A DNA stretch of 27,793 nt from a bacterium (GCA_021817185.1 JAKAVU010000006.1:1-27793); one strand, 5' to 3'; positions 20,268 to 27,793 are shown, numbered from the stretch's first letter. Made by a program: numbers and translations. The notes: a model not told the origin generated them from the sequence alone.

Positions 20268-22124
20268 TCAAGAGTAGGGGGTCGTCGCGCTCCGCTGCAG
20301 GCCACCCAGGACTCCGTTGAGCTGGGGAGCGTAGCAGACGGCGGTGCCGTAGAGGAACAGCGAGTAGCGGAAGGTGGGGTCGATCACCGGCCACGACACC
20401 GAGAGGTAGTCCTGGACGTTGTTGATCTCCCAGACGTTCGCCACGTTCGTCCATGCGGCGGGGAGGGTGTAGCTCATCAGGAACGCGGTTCCCTGGAGCA
20501 GCCAGAGGTGAACGAGGATCTTGACGATATCCCTGGTGACGGGGTTGACCACCTGGCTGACAGCCGCGCCGCCGGTCACGTTCGCAACCTCGCCCTGGTT
20601 GATCGCCAAGAGGTAGTTGGTCTGCCCGCCGTTCTGGACAATGTCGTCCGACAGCCGGCCCACGTCGGAGCCTTCTGCCACCAGCTCGGCCGGGTTGGCC
20701 CGGAAGGCCCCAGGACCATCGAACAGCTGCTGGAGAGCAGTGTTGATAACCGAGAGGCTGAGGGTCGCGCCGACGCTGCGGTTGACGTAGGCCCCTTGGA
20801 AGCCGCTTGGGTAGACCGAGTGGTTGGCCGCGTGGCCCGAGATCACCGACAGGATGCCCTCGTAGCTGTTGGCCTGGCCGGTTCCGGTGTCGGTGGTTGG
20901 GGGAGTGGCCCCGGTCGTCGGCAGCGCGCCCTGGAGGGTGAAGCGGATGCCACCCACCGACTGGCTCTGCTGATTCCCGAAGCTCTGCACTCCAGCCTGC
21001 GTGGTCTGCCCCACCATCAGGTGAGATCCGGCCACACCGGGGTCCGAAGCGCCTGTGCCGACGTAGATGTTCCAGCCCAACATCGCGTCGTCGGGGTTGT
21101 TGATGGTCACGTCCGCCACTTGACCCGCCGCGATGGCCGCGCTTGCGACAGCCGAGACGGTCTCCCCGGTGTAGTTGACGTAGGTGACCCGGACGTAGAT
21201 ATCGGTTGTGACCCCGCTCAGGGCCACCTCCCCGGTGCCCGCCGCGCGGGCGGTGACGGTCGGCGCGACCGGCGCGGTGAGGTTGAAGGCGGTGCCAGCG
21301 AGGATCGCGTACTCCTCGCCCAGCATCATCTCCTGGAGCAGGATCAGGTTGGCCAGCCCCGAGATGTCCTCGAAGCCCTGGCCCCCGAACTGAGCCAGCC
21401 AGCTCAGAGCCTCAGAGAGGCCCTGGAACTTGTAGCTCAGGTTCAGGTCGTCGGCGGCCTGGGTGCCGGACGGAGGAAGCTGCAGCGGCCAGTTCGACAG
21501 GCTCTGCCCGGAGGGGAACTCCGGGATGAAGATCGAGGCCGGGTTGCCAGCCGATCCGCCGGTCTGCGTGCCCATGATCCCGGTGAACAGCTTGGCCCGC
21601 AGCGAGGTGCCCTGACCCTGGGTCCGAGGCAGCTTGTTGCGAAGCGGCGTGTCCATCGGGTAGATCAGCCGTGACGGGGCCACGAGGTTGAACGGCACAA
21701 GGCCGCTCGCCAGGGGCGAGGTCAGGCTGAAGTTCTTGCCGAGGGTGCTGTTGAGATCGGTGACGATCTCGTTCAGCTGTCCCATGAGCGCCCCGACGCC
21801 GGGCATGTTGGGCCCGGCCTGCAGGAACGCTCCGTACCGGCCCAAGAAGTCGGGGTTGAAGGACTTTAGCACCTCGGCTGGCCGGTGCACGGCCTCCGTG
21901 GTGCTTCGAATCATCGCGTCCTTCGCCCGACCGAGCCGGTCGAAGATCTCGTTGTGGTCGGTGACAGGCTTGTTCTCCCCGCCTGGGATGGCGTACCCGA
22001 CGCCCTTCACCAGGTTGGGCTTGCTGAACGCCTTGGTCAGAGCGGCCGAGGCGTGAACCTCAGTCACGGCTTCCGACCGGGCCTGTCCCGCGATGGCTGC
22101 CTGCTGATCGAGTATGGCGGCCAG
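20268..22124 (-). CDS. Major capsid protein with inserted Ig/FN3-like domain, probable CTG start
   Basis: Shell subunit, 618 residues if read from CTG at 22124. That codon has GGAGG (22135-22131) six bases upstream, whereas the only ATG (22217) lies inside the protease gene without such a site. Numbering from the CTG: a helical N-arm (TTEAVHRPAEVLKSFNPDFL), then LVPFNLVAPSRLIYPMDTPL and RNKLPRTQGQGTSLRAKLFTG around 142-183, and ISGLANLILLQEMMLGEEYA near 254-273, agree with HK97-like capsid proteins. Residues about 282-411 look like an inserted domain of the tail-fibre Ig/FN3 type (VRVTYVNYTGETVSAVAS, LGWNIYVGTGASDP, then a TTGATPPTTDTG linker). The capsid fold resumes at QANSYEGILSVISG. The insert explains the unusual length. 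Confidence 0.83.
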   Translation of the reverse strand: MAAILDQQAAIAGQARSEAVTEVHASAALTKAFSKPNLVKGVGYAIPGGENKPVTDHNEIFDRLGRAKDAMIRSTTEAVHRPAEVLKSFNPDFLGRYGAFLQAGPNMPGVGALMGQLNEIVTDLNSTLGKNFSLTSPLASGLVPFNLVAPSRLIYPMDTPLRNKLPRTQGQGTSLRAKLFTGIMGTQTGGSAGNPASIFIPEFPSGQSLSNWPLQLPPSGTQAADDLNLSYKFQGLSEALSWLAQFGGQGFEDISGLANLILLQEMMLGEEYAILAGTAFNLTAPVAPTVTARAAGTGEVALSGVTTDIYVRVTYVNYTGETVSAVASAAIAAGQVADVTINNPDDAMLGWNIYVGTGASDPGVAGSHLMVGQTTQAGVQSFGNQQSQSVGGIRFTLQGALPTTGATPPTTDTGTGQANSYEGILSVISGHAANHSVYPSGFQGAYVNRSVGATLSLSVINTALQQLFDGPGAFRANPAELVAEGSDVGRLSDDIVQNGGQTNYLLAINQGEVANVTGGAAVSQVVNPVTRDIVKILVHLWLLQGTAFLMSYTLPAAWTNVANVWEINNVQDYLSVSWPVIDPTFRYSLFLYGTAVCYAPQLNGVLGGLQRSATTPYS

Positions 22125-22130
22125 TAAGTT

Positions 22131-22138
22131 CCTCCTCT
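22131..22138 (-). promoter_or_regulatory. Ribosome-binding site that decides the capsid CTG start
   Basis: Minus-strand AGAGGAGG at 22138-22131 lies in the 26-base gap after the protease stop and six bases before CTG at 22124. No ATG, GTG or TTG occurs in the capsid frame at usable distance from it; the next in-frame GTG is about 19 codons further on without a comparable site. Confidence 0.65.
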
Positions 22139-22150
22139 GTGGCTGGGAAG

Positions 22151-24283
22151 CTAGATCAGCTTCGCCAGCATCTGCTCCGCGGCCAGTCTCAGCGACGGGT
22201 CGCCCGACTCCTGCCATGCCCGCAGTCGGTTGATCTTGTCGAGCTTGGCCGGATCCACCGGCTCCTCACCCGCCACGGTCAAGCGGAACTGCCCGCCCGG
22301 GACGTTGGTCACGGGCGCGTTCGGGTCTGGCGAAGATTCCAAGTCCTTGACCTGCTTGCGCAGGGTGTCGATCTCGGCCTGCATCTCGGCGCGCACCGCG
22401 TCCACGGCCTTCTGGACGGAAGCGGTCACCACCTTGACCAGGTCCGGCTCTCCGACGGCTGCCAGGTCGGGCACGGGCTCGACGCTCGGCTGCACGGCAG
22501 CCGGCACCGACTCTGCCTTGTTGGGAACCTCGTTCACCTTGGGCAGCTGTCCGGGATGGTCGTAGTCCTCGTTCGTGCCTGGGGCCATAGGGCAGATCTC
22601 CGGGTACACGTCCGCGATGTGGTCGTGCATCGCCTGCATCACCGCCTGCGCCTTCCCCTTGGCGTCGTTCGTGTAGAAGGTGCGGTTGGCCTTGGTCAGA
22701 TCCGGCTCGGCGGCATGGGTGACGACGGGTCGGATGGCCCCGCCGGTGTTCTGGGGCGAGTCCGACTCATGGCCGGCCACGATCAGCCCCCGGTCGAAGT
22801 CCGAGGCCGACGGCACATGGTCCGCCGGCGGGATGCGCGGATGCTGGCCAGGACGAGCGTAGTCAACAGCGTGGCCAGCCCTGATGTATGGCCGCTTCCA
22901 CTTGCCCGGCGTCATGTTCGTCGGGGTCAGCACCGGGAGGTCTGGGTTCTGGCTGATGACCGCCTTCTCGAGATCGGCCCGCGCCGAGCGCAGCACGTTC
23001 TCCGGATCGGCGTGCCAGTCCACTCCGTTGACCGAGAACCGCCCCTCGGTCTGCAGGAACTCGTAGAGCATGGCGTAAGCGGACGCGAGCTTCTGCACCG
23101 ACCAGGCGTTGTGCCCGTCGCCGCCGTCCTCCTCGGTCTCGTTGGCGAGGAGGCGGTAGACCAGCTGCTGGGTCATGGGGCCGAACGCGGCAGCCAACCC
23201 GTTCTTGGCGATCTCCGGGTGGGCAGCCTTGACCGCCTCTAGCGGATAGGCACCACAGACCGCGTCGTGAAGTTGTCGGATGATCGGGCTGGCTTCCTTG
23301 GCGATGGCTTCCTTCTTCCACGCCTCGGGCAGCTCGTCCACGAACGCCTTCCCCTTGCGCCGAGCGATGCGGATGATGTTGGCCTTGAGCTGATCCGAGG
23401 AGTAGTTGTCGGACCCCGCTCGGCCGATGCTCGATGCCGCGTCGCTCACGTCGCCAGGCGTCACGATGGGGAAGGAGCGGTCCTTGCCGGCGAAGTCCTC
23501 AGCGGGGATCTTGTCCCGATCCACGCCGCCGCCCACGCTCGGGTCGAAGTTGCGCTTGGCAGCGTCGGGCTCCGCGACCTTCAGCTCACCCCTGCGCCGC
23601 TGAGCCGCCTTGTCCTCGTCCGATACGTCGGAGAGCTTGCCACTGCCCCCGCAGTCCGGGCACTTCACATGGCCCCCGCGAATCTTGCCGTCGCCACCGC
23701 ACAGCCCGCACTTGCCCTCGGACTCGTCCACCGACTTCTGCACCGTCGCCTCCAGCATCTTGGCCATCGCCGTCTCGGTGAACTCGGGGGCCTGGTCCTC
23801 GATCTCGCCGGTCTCAGCCCGCTTGGCGAGCGTCAGACGGCAGGTTGGGTTGGCCGGGAAGTCCACAAGGCTCAGCTCACTCACGATGCCGTCCACGACC
23901 CGCCCGGCCTTGGCCGTGCGGTCTCCCACGATGCGCGGCTTGCTGATGCCGATGCTGTACGCCTGGTAGACTCCCGCCTTCACCAGCGCCTTGCTGTTGG
24001 CATCGACCACCTTGGTCTCCACGTCGAAGCCGTCCGGGGTCTCGGTGAGGCTGATCGCCTTGCCAGCCGGAGGCAGGTTCGTGGAGTGCATCTGCCGGAC
24101 GTTGCCCCAGTCCCTGAACCAATCGCCCAGGGCCTTGCGGGCGAAGTCCTTGTCGATGATCTGGTCGTCGAGATCGAGGTCGGGGCCCGTCGCCTTCCCG
24201 ATGACGTGGAGGTCGCCGTCCGAGTCCTCGAAGGACTTCTGGATCGGAACCGAGATGAAGACCTGATCCGGAACTGCTGGCAT
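22151..24283 (-). CDS. Prohead protease fused to DnaJ-type zinc finger and long scaffold-like region
   Basis: 710 residues, AAGGAGG before the ATG. Residues 1-155 are an HK97-type (U35/S78) prohead protease: DLHVIGKATGPDLDLDDQII, MHS with candidate His66, YQAYSIGISKP with Ser110/Ser114, and ELSLVDFPANP near 136-146. Residues 192-216 contain CGLCGGDGK and CPDCGGSGK, two CxxCxGxG units as in DnaJ zinc fingers (C192, C195, C208, C211). Next come KDRSFPIVTPGDVSDAASSIGR and an IIRIARRKG helix, a module I recall in actinophage capsid proteins, a large middle region of unclear fold, and a C-terminal coiled coil (about 615-650, VDAVRAEMQAEIDTLRKQV). No separate scaffold gene is seen, so the C-terminal part may scaffold the prohead. 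Confidence 0.82.
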   Translation of the reverse strand: MPAVPDQVFISVPIQKSFEDSDGDLHVIGKATGPDLDLDDQIIDKDFARKALGDWFRDWGNVRQMHSTNLPPAGKAISLTETPDGFDVETKVVDANSKALVKAGVYQAYSIGISKPRIVGDRTAKAGRVVDGIVSELSLVDFPANPTCRLTLAKRAETGEIEDQAPEFTETAMAKMLEATVQKSVDESEGKCGLCGGDGKIRGGHVKCPDCGGSGKLSDVSDEDKAAQRRRGELKVAEPDAAKRNFDPSVGGGVDRDKIPAEDFAGKDRSFPIVTPGDVSDAASSIGRAGSDNYSSDQLKANIIRIARRKGKAFVDELPEAWKKEAIAKEASPIIRQLHDAVCGAYPLEAVKAAHPEIAKNGLAAAFGPMTQQLVYRLLANETEEDGGDGHNAWSVQKLASAYAMLYEFLQTEGRFSVNGVDWHADPENVLRSARADLEKAVISQNPDLPVLTPTNMTPGKWKRPYIRAGHAVDYARPGQHPRIPPADHVPSASDFDRGLIVAGHESDSPQNTGGAIRPVVTHAAEPDLTKANRTFYTNDAKGKAQAVMQAMHDHIADVYPEICPMAPGTNEDYDHPGQLPKVNEVPNKAESVPAAVQPSVEPVPDLAAVGEPDLVKVVTASVQKAVDAVRAEMQAEIDTLRKQVKDLESSPDPNAPVTNVPGGQFRLTVAGEEPVDPAKLDKINRLRAWQESGDPSLRLAAEQMLAKLI

Positions 24284-24362
24284 TATCCTCCTTGCGGCTC
24301 AGGGCAGCCGCCTTTCGCGCGTAGGCTATCAGAGTTGTGGCGTCGCCGCCACTTCCGGGGAC

Positions 24363-25181
24363 TCATGCCGAGTGTGTGGCCGGGCCCGCGTCCCGGCTGA
24401 ACTGCGGGACGGGCACATTCGACGAGAGGCCGAGCCGGTGCAGCACGTCCGCCCACTTGCCGAAGACCCAGCAGTGAGCCGGGTACGGCGGCCGCGGAGT
24501 CCACGGGCGTTGCGGAGCCCAGACCTCGACTCCGGGCCGAGCCACGGTCGTCATCTTGCGCGGATCGTCGTCCAGTAGCACCATCGGCCGGTCAGGGCCG
24601 TACTCCTTGCTGATCGCCAGCTTCCCGCCCTTGCCCCGCAGCTCTATGTGATCGTGCGGAACCCGCCACTTCTCCAGCCACGCCCGCGTCACCTGTCCGG
24701 TCGTCTCGGGTGGCCGGTCGCTGCTGACGATGATCGAGTACCCGCCTCGGTGACAGGCATCCAGCGCGGCGATTGCCGAGTAGTCGGGGGCCACGTTGGC
24801 ATAGGTGATCCCCTTCTGGAACAGGGCGACCAGCCAGTCGCTTTGCTCCTTGGGCAAGACCTCCTCCAGCCAGTAGTCGGTCATCTCCGAGACCACCAGC
24901 TGCGTGCCGAAGTGAGCGTTGAGCGCGGTCACGACCGTCTCGGTGAGGAAGCCCAGTACCCCGTCGATGTCAACCAGCAGGGTCGGGCGACTCAGGCGGT
25001 CAGCGATGATCGCCTCCAGCGGGCCGTCCGGCTCGTTCTCCACGCCCTCGACGATGTTGCCAGCCGCCTCTGGGACCGACACACCGCCCGCATCCGCAGC
25101 CCCCGAGAGCGTGGCCAGTGTGATGTTCCGAGAATCCCCGTGGTCATCGAGCGGCCGCCCGCAGCCGCAGGAGAGGCACAT
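24363..25181 (-). CDS. HAD-superfamily phosphatase-like protein with N-terminal Cys motif
   Basis: 272 residues. The first 21 (MCLSCGCG...DDHGDSRNIT) form a Cys/His motif commonly found in actinophage proteins. The HAD core follows: LLVDIDGVLG (D71 and D73, motif I), IIVSSDRP (Ser153/154, motif II), GKGGK (Lys184/187, motif III) and VLLDDDP (D204-D206, motif IV). A cap of about 80 residues lies between motifs I and II. The fold would hydrolyse phosphate esters such as nucleotides; substrate is unknown. It sits just before the protease gene, where a metabolic enzyme is unexpected, and 79 bases separate the two. Confidence 0.8.
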   Translation of the reverse strand: MCLSCGCGRPLDDHGDSRNITLATLSGAADAGGVSVPEAAGNIVEGVENEPDGPLEAIIADRLSRPTLLVDIDGVLGFLTETVVTALNAHFGTQLVVSEMTDYWLEEVLPKEQSDWLVALFQKGITYANVAPDYSAIAALDACHRGGYSIIVSSDRPPETTGQVTRAWLEKWRVPHDHIELRGKGGKLAISKEYGPDRPMVLLDDDPRKMTTVARPGVEVWAPQRPWTPRPPYPAHCWVFGKWADVLHRLGLSSNVPVPQFSRDAGPATHSA

Positions 25182-25513
25182 CAGCTGGAAGGCAGCAGCG
25201 ACCAGGCGATGGGATCAGCGATGAACGGCGTCAGACCGCTGGCGTAGTTGACGGTCACGATGACCTGGTAGTTGCCCGGCACCTGCACGTCGGAGGCGGC
25301 CACGGCGTAAGAGATCTGGCCGTTCGTGCCGGGCGTCAGGATGGTCGCCACGCCGGCCCCTGGGTAGCTGCTGGTGCCGGGACTGAGCGCCCGGAACTCG
25401 AGACTGGCCGACGCCGCGCTCGTCAGGTCAATGATGTTCCCCGAGTCATCGGTGAGCGTGATGATCCACAGCGGGGCCCGCTGCCCCACATACCACGGCG
25501 TGATCCCAGCCAT
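25181..25513 (-). CDS. Small Ig-like (BppU N-terminal-like) protein
   Basis: 110 residues, TGATG junction with the HAD gene. PWYVGQRAPLWIITLTDDSG, then IIDLTSAASASLEFR, and GQISYAVAASDVQVPGNYQV resemble the N-terminal Ig-like domain of phage baseplate/fibre proteins (BppU-type; pattern GD..P.i.ftl.D..G..idLt.a.v.f). It is probably a virion protein connected with the fibres encoded next to it. Confidence 0.68.
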   Translation of the reverse strand: MAGITPWYVGQRAPLWIITLTDDSGNIIDLTSAASASLEFRALSPGTSSYPGAGVATILTPGTNGQISYAVAASDVQVPGNYQVIVTVNYASGLTPFIADPIAWSLLPSS

Positions 25514-25522
25514 AGCTCTCCT

Positions 25523-26560
25523 CTAGGCCCCGGTTGTAGTGATCCTACCTGTCCGGCCACTAGTTTGGGCGTTGCCCGTTCGCCCGCGTCCAGCGGCCAC
25601 TCCAGTCCGGCCACCAGTCAGACAAGTGCCGCTCCGTCCACCGACCAGCGCCAGTCCGTCCCGACCGGTCACGGTGGCCTTGACAGCCCCCACGATGTAA
25701 ACGACGGTGATCGTCCCTGCTACGGTCCCGGAGCCGCGCACCAGAGCGGCCAGTAGGGTCAGCTCGGTCAAGTCGCTCGCGGCCTCGCCGTCTACGGCTG
25801 CCACCCCGACTAGAGCCTGCGTCTGTCGCACGTTCCCAACGGAGCCCGCCGCAGCCGCCGCGACAGCGCGAATGCTGACCAGCTTGGCCAAAGTGCTAGC
25901 CGCTTCGGCCTCTGCTGCCGCGCCTCCGGCCAGGCCCAGCAGCGCAGCCAAGCCAGCCAAGGTCGCCGCGTTGCTAGATGCGACGGAGCCGAGATCGGTG
26001 CTGGCGACTAGCGATGCTGCCGCTGCGCCTGTCGCCGCCCCGGTCCCGCCTAGGTTGAGGACGTTGCCAATGGCGAGAACCGCTGCCGACGCTGCCGACG
26101 CTCTGGCGCTTCCGGTCAGTTCGGCCTCAGCAGCCGAGGCTACCGACGACGCAGCGCGGCCCCCAACCAGTCCAGCTAGGCCAGCAGAGGCTGAGGTCGA
26201 GGCGATGGCTTGGCCCGAAGAGGCGCCAACAGCGCTGACGACACCGTCCGCCACAAGGTTTGCGGCTGAGTCCGCGACGCTGGCGACCGCGCCCGAAGCC
26301 GCAGCCGCCTGCTGGGCCGAGGCGACCGTCGCCCCATGGCCTATCAGCGCGCAGCCGAGTCCGACCTTGGCTCTGAGCGACCCCGAGGACCCGCCCTCGG
26401 CGGCAGCGGCCGACTCCATGTGGACGCTGAGGGACAGGCTCGCAGAGGCGCGAGCCGTGGCCGAGGCGACGCCGGACAGGGCGGCGGTAGTGCCGCTGGC
26501 CGGAGAGAGGACCGTCGCCCACTCGAAGGGCCACTCGGCCCGGCCCCATTGGGCCGTCAT
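25523..26560 (-). CDS. Ala/Ser/Gly-rich repetitive structural protein with Arg-Gly tail
   Basis: 345 residues. The opening WGRAEWPFEWATVLSP is Trp-rich. Residues about 20-280 are degenerate repeats rich in Ala, Ser, Gly and Val (for example SATARASASLSLSV, ASSVASAAEAELTGSARASA), like repetitive shafts of phage fibres. After TITVVYIVGAVKATVTGR comes a 50-residue tail with seven Arg in TGR/GGR/GRGR contexts (GGRTGVAAGRGRTG). Only nine bases separate it from the next gene and four from the previous one, so it is expressed in the operon. Low complexity prevents a family call; fibre shaft or head decoration are options. Confidence 0.65.
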   Translation of the reverse strand: MTAQWGRAEWPFEWATVLSPASGTTAALSGVASATARASASLSLSVHMESAAAAEGGSSGSLRAKVGLGCALIGHGATVASAQQAAAASGAVASVADSAANLVADGVVSAVGASSGQAIASTSASAGLAGLVGGRAASSVASAAEAELTGSARASAASAAVLAIGNVLNLGGTGAATGAAAASLVASTDLGSVASSNAATLAGLAALLGLAGGAAAEAEAASTLAKLVSIRAVAAAAAGSVGNVRQTQALVGVAAVDGEAASDLTELTLLAALVRGSGTVAGTITVVYIVGAVKATVTGRDGLALVGGRSGTCLTGGRTGVAAGRGRTGNAQTSGRTGRITTTGA

Positions 26561-26564
26561 GGGA

Positions 26565-27554
26565 TCAGACTCCGGTGAAGGCTTGCATCAGGAGCGCCCA
26601 GTCCTTGGGGGTCAGAACCCCGGCGAAGATCGCCACGCGGCCAACTGGGGCCGTTGTGTAGTTGGCGTTGGTGATCTGCGCCAGGACCGAAACATTCGAG
26701 GATGCGACGGTGTTGGACGCGCCGTAGTTCGTGGCGACGACATGCCCGTTGAACAGCAGGCTGGAGGAGATCCCGTCCCAGGAGAAGCCGACGAGGGTGG
26801 GCACTCCCTCCAGAATCTGGGAGCTGGCTACGTCGTTCCCGTAGGCCGAACCGCGCATCGTCCCGCGGTTGGGGAAGATGCCAAGCTGCCACATATTGCC
26901 TGCGTTGACGGCGCCCCACGTCAGGTAGTCGGCTTCCGACGCTTGTCCGTCGTACTTGACGACCATGAGCATGGTCATCGGATTGTTCCCGGTCGGCACA
27001 AGGGCCGGGATCGCGGTCGTTGCAAGGATGCCCGTGCTGCCATCGCCTTTGGCGCATGTCTCAGAGTCGGTGGGCACGACCCCCGCCACCCCGAAGGTCA
27101 CCGTCCCGGTCTTGGTCAGCGTGTACCCGTTGCCCGAGGAGTCCGCCGCCGTGGCCGATCCCACCGGGTCGTTGAGCTTCCAGTAGGCAACTGGGGCAAG
27201 ACTGAGCTTGGTCAGCACCGTGGTGTCGAACGAGGGGATCTGCACCGTCCTGATCGTCCCCGCCGTCGCCACCTGGGTGATGTACGCTCCCGCGCTCCAG
27301 GTCTGGGCTGTCTGCGACCCCGCGTACGCCTCGGACGCTCGGGTTATGGTGAACGTCGCTCCCGAGACAGCGGTGACCTCGATGATCTCGTACTGGGTTG
27401 GGGACGTGAGGGAGTCCTGCAAGATGCAGGCGAAGTTGCCCGAAGACGGAAACTTGCCCGTGTCCCCGGACTGGATGGCGAGCGACGTTCCTGTCGTCCC
27501 GGATGGGGCGGTGGCTAGAGTTGACTGCGCTCCATTGACCGCAAGCTCAGCCAT
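26565..27554 (-). CDS. Fibre/adhesin with LamG (concanavalin A-like) domain
   Basis: 329 residues. The N-terminus (LAVNGAQSTLATAPSGTTGT, then ILQDSLTSPTQYEIIEVTAV and FTITRASEAYAGSQTAQTW) is a virion-attachment module that I recall from many siphophage structural proteins. Residues about 120-329 show a LamG/concanavalin A-like sandwich: YWKLNDPVGSATAADSSGNG, YTLTKTGTVTFGVAGVVPTD, MTMLMVVKYDG, WQLGIFPNRG, FNGHVVAT, and GRVAIFAGVLT. It probably binds host polysaccharide. Located upstream of the capsid genes instead of with the tail tip genes. Confidence 0.8.
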   Translation of the reverse strand: MAELAVNGAQSTLATAPSGTTGTSLAIQSGDTGKFPSSGNFACILQDSLTSPTQYEIIEVTAVSGATFTITRASEAYAGSQTAQTWSAGAYITQVATAGTIRTVQIPSFDTTVLTKLSLAPVAYWKLNDPVGSATAADSSGNGYTLTKTGTVTFGVAGVVPTDSETCAKGDGSTGILATTAIPALVPTGNNPMTMLMVVKYDGQASEADYLTWGAVNAGNMWQLGIFPNRGTMRGSAYGNDVASSQILEGVPTLVGFSWDGISSSLLFNGHVVATNYGASNTVASSNVSVLAQITNANYTTAPVGRVAIFAGVLTPKDWALLMQAFTGV

Positions 27555-27693
27555 CCTTATCCCTCACCCTGTCCACAGCCTCTTGGATCTTCCCCATCCT
27601 CCGCTTCAGACATTGGTCGCACAGGAGATGCCCGGTGTCCGCGCCACATTCCAGGCACACCCTGGGTTGCTTGCGGCGCTCCGGGCGCTCCAT
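27547..27693 (-). CDS. 48-residue zinc-ribbon protein
   Basis: Short frame with ATG at 27693 and TGA at 27547, overlapping the fibre gene start by eight bases. It has CLECG and LLCDQCLKRR (C13, C16, C25, C28), a compact zinc ribbon, and is basic (starts MERPERRKQ). Function unknown; similar tiny zinc ribbons are encoded elsewhere in the operon. It is below usual length cut-offs. Confidence 0.62.
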   Translation of the reverse strand: MERPERRKQPRVCLECGADTGHLLCDQCLKRRMGKIQEAVDRVRDKDG

Positions 27694-27712
27694 TCCAGCT
27701 CACTCTTACAGG

Positions 27713-27793
27713 TCAGTCCAGCACGAACAGGATCGCGCCAGCCGCAAAGCTCGGTGTGGTAGAAGCCGCAATCGTGAGTGGGTTGGGGGCGTA
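27713..27793 (-). CDS. C-terminal end of a probable structural protein (runs off the window)
   Basis: Open frame entering from the right edge, 26 residues then TGA at 27713: YAPNPLTIAASTTPSF and AAGAILFVLD. The ending (NPLTIAAS...F..GAILFVLD) looks like the last strands of a jelly-roll or fibre domain. Too little remains for a family call. Confidence 0.5.
   Translation of the reverse strand, partial: YAPNPLTIAASTTPSFAAGAILFVLD

Noticed and set aside
24284..24362. Promoter or terminator between the HAD and protease genes
   Set aside because: Only a 6-bp inverted repeat (GTGGCG/CGCCAC, 24337-24352) and no convincing -35/-10 pair; not strong enough to call.
25540..25680. Second copy of the spaced-CC array
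   Set aside because: The plus strand is C-rich with frequent CC, but this follows from Gly/Arg codons of the minus-strand gene (GGR, GRT) with three-base periodicity, and no GAC-reset five-base pattern is present.
25707..27518. Long plus-strand open frame (about 600 codons) opposite the Ala-rich and LamG genes
   Set aside because: Antisense to the LamG adhesin, which has clear domain motifs and operon-style junctions; the plus-strand product is low-complexity Ala/Pro then Arg-rich.
1..27793. tRNA genes, insertion sequences, integrase or attachment sites
   Set aside because: None recognised by reading; no transposase or recombinase motifs among the credible genes.

Overview
The window looks like part of the genome of a tailed double-stranded DNA phage (Caudoviricetes, long non-contractile tail type) or an integrated copy of one. 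By eye the DNA is about two thirds G+C. GTG starts, ATGA stop/start overlaps, DUF1906-type lysin, Cys-Gly HAD protein and small WPC-motif proteins all fit a phage of a high-GC Gram-positive host, most likely an actinobacterium. The host is inference. Portal and terminase genes are not in the window.

Layout. Bases 1-3031 read rightward and form a recombination/early block: an ERF-type single-strand annealing protein (cut by the window edge), two small Cys-rich WPC proteins, a Cas4/AddB-like PD-(D/E)XK nuclease with four candidate iron-sulphur cysteines, and a 201-residue protein ending in a RAMP-like glycine-rich loop. Bases 3030-3552 hold no convincing gene. They carry a two-level repeat, GAC followed by four to six (rarely more) NNNCC pentamers, about 19 units. 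A strong hairpin at 3562-3591 follows, at the point where two convergent operons meet.

Bases 3612-27793 read leftward as one tightly packed late operon. In transcription order (right to left): the end of a probable structural gene, a tiny zinc-ribbon protein, a LamG-type fibre, an Ala-rich repeat protein, an Ig-like small protein, a HAD phosphatase-like protein, a long prohead protease with a DnaJ-type zinc finger, the major capsid protein with an Ig/FN3-like insertion, three small Cys-motif proteins, a head-tail connector, a 49-residue basic protein, tail terminator, HK97 gp10-like protein, a small protein, the tail tube protein, a frameshifted tail assembly chaperone, the tape measure protein, tail tip/baseplate and adhesin genes (tail hub, fibre, carbohydrate-binding, beta-propeller, C1q-like), a zinc-phospholipase-like protein with a broken start, and a lysis block (membrane proteins, DUF1906 lysin, permuted NlpC/P60-like enzyme, holin-like protein, papain-like protein).

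Most notable: (1) the GAC(NNNCC)n array; (2) a tail-chaperone +1 frameshift site reading TCC TTT CGT, the same nine bases as the influenza A PA-X shift site; (3) a capsid gene whose best start is CTG behind an ideal ribosome-binding site; (4) a RAMP-like protein beside a Cas4-like nuclease in a phage recombination operon; (5) a likely one-base break at the start of the phospholipase-like gene. Functions come from motif recognition by reading; no database search was possible.
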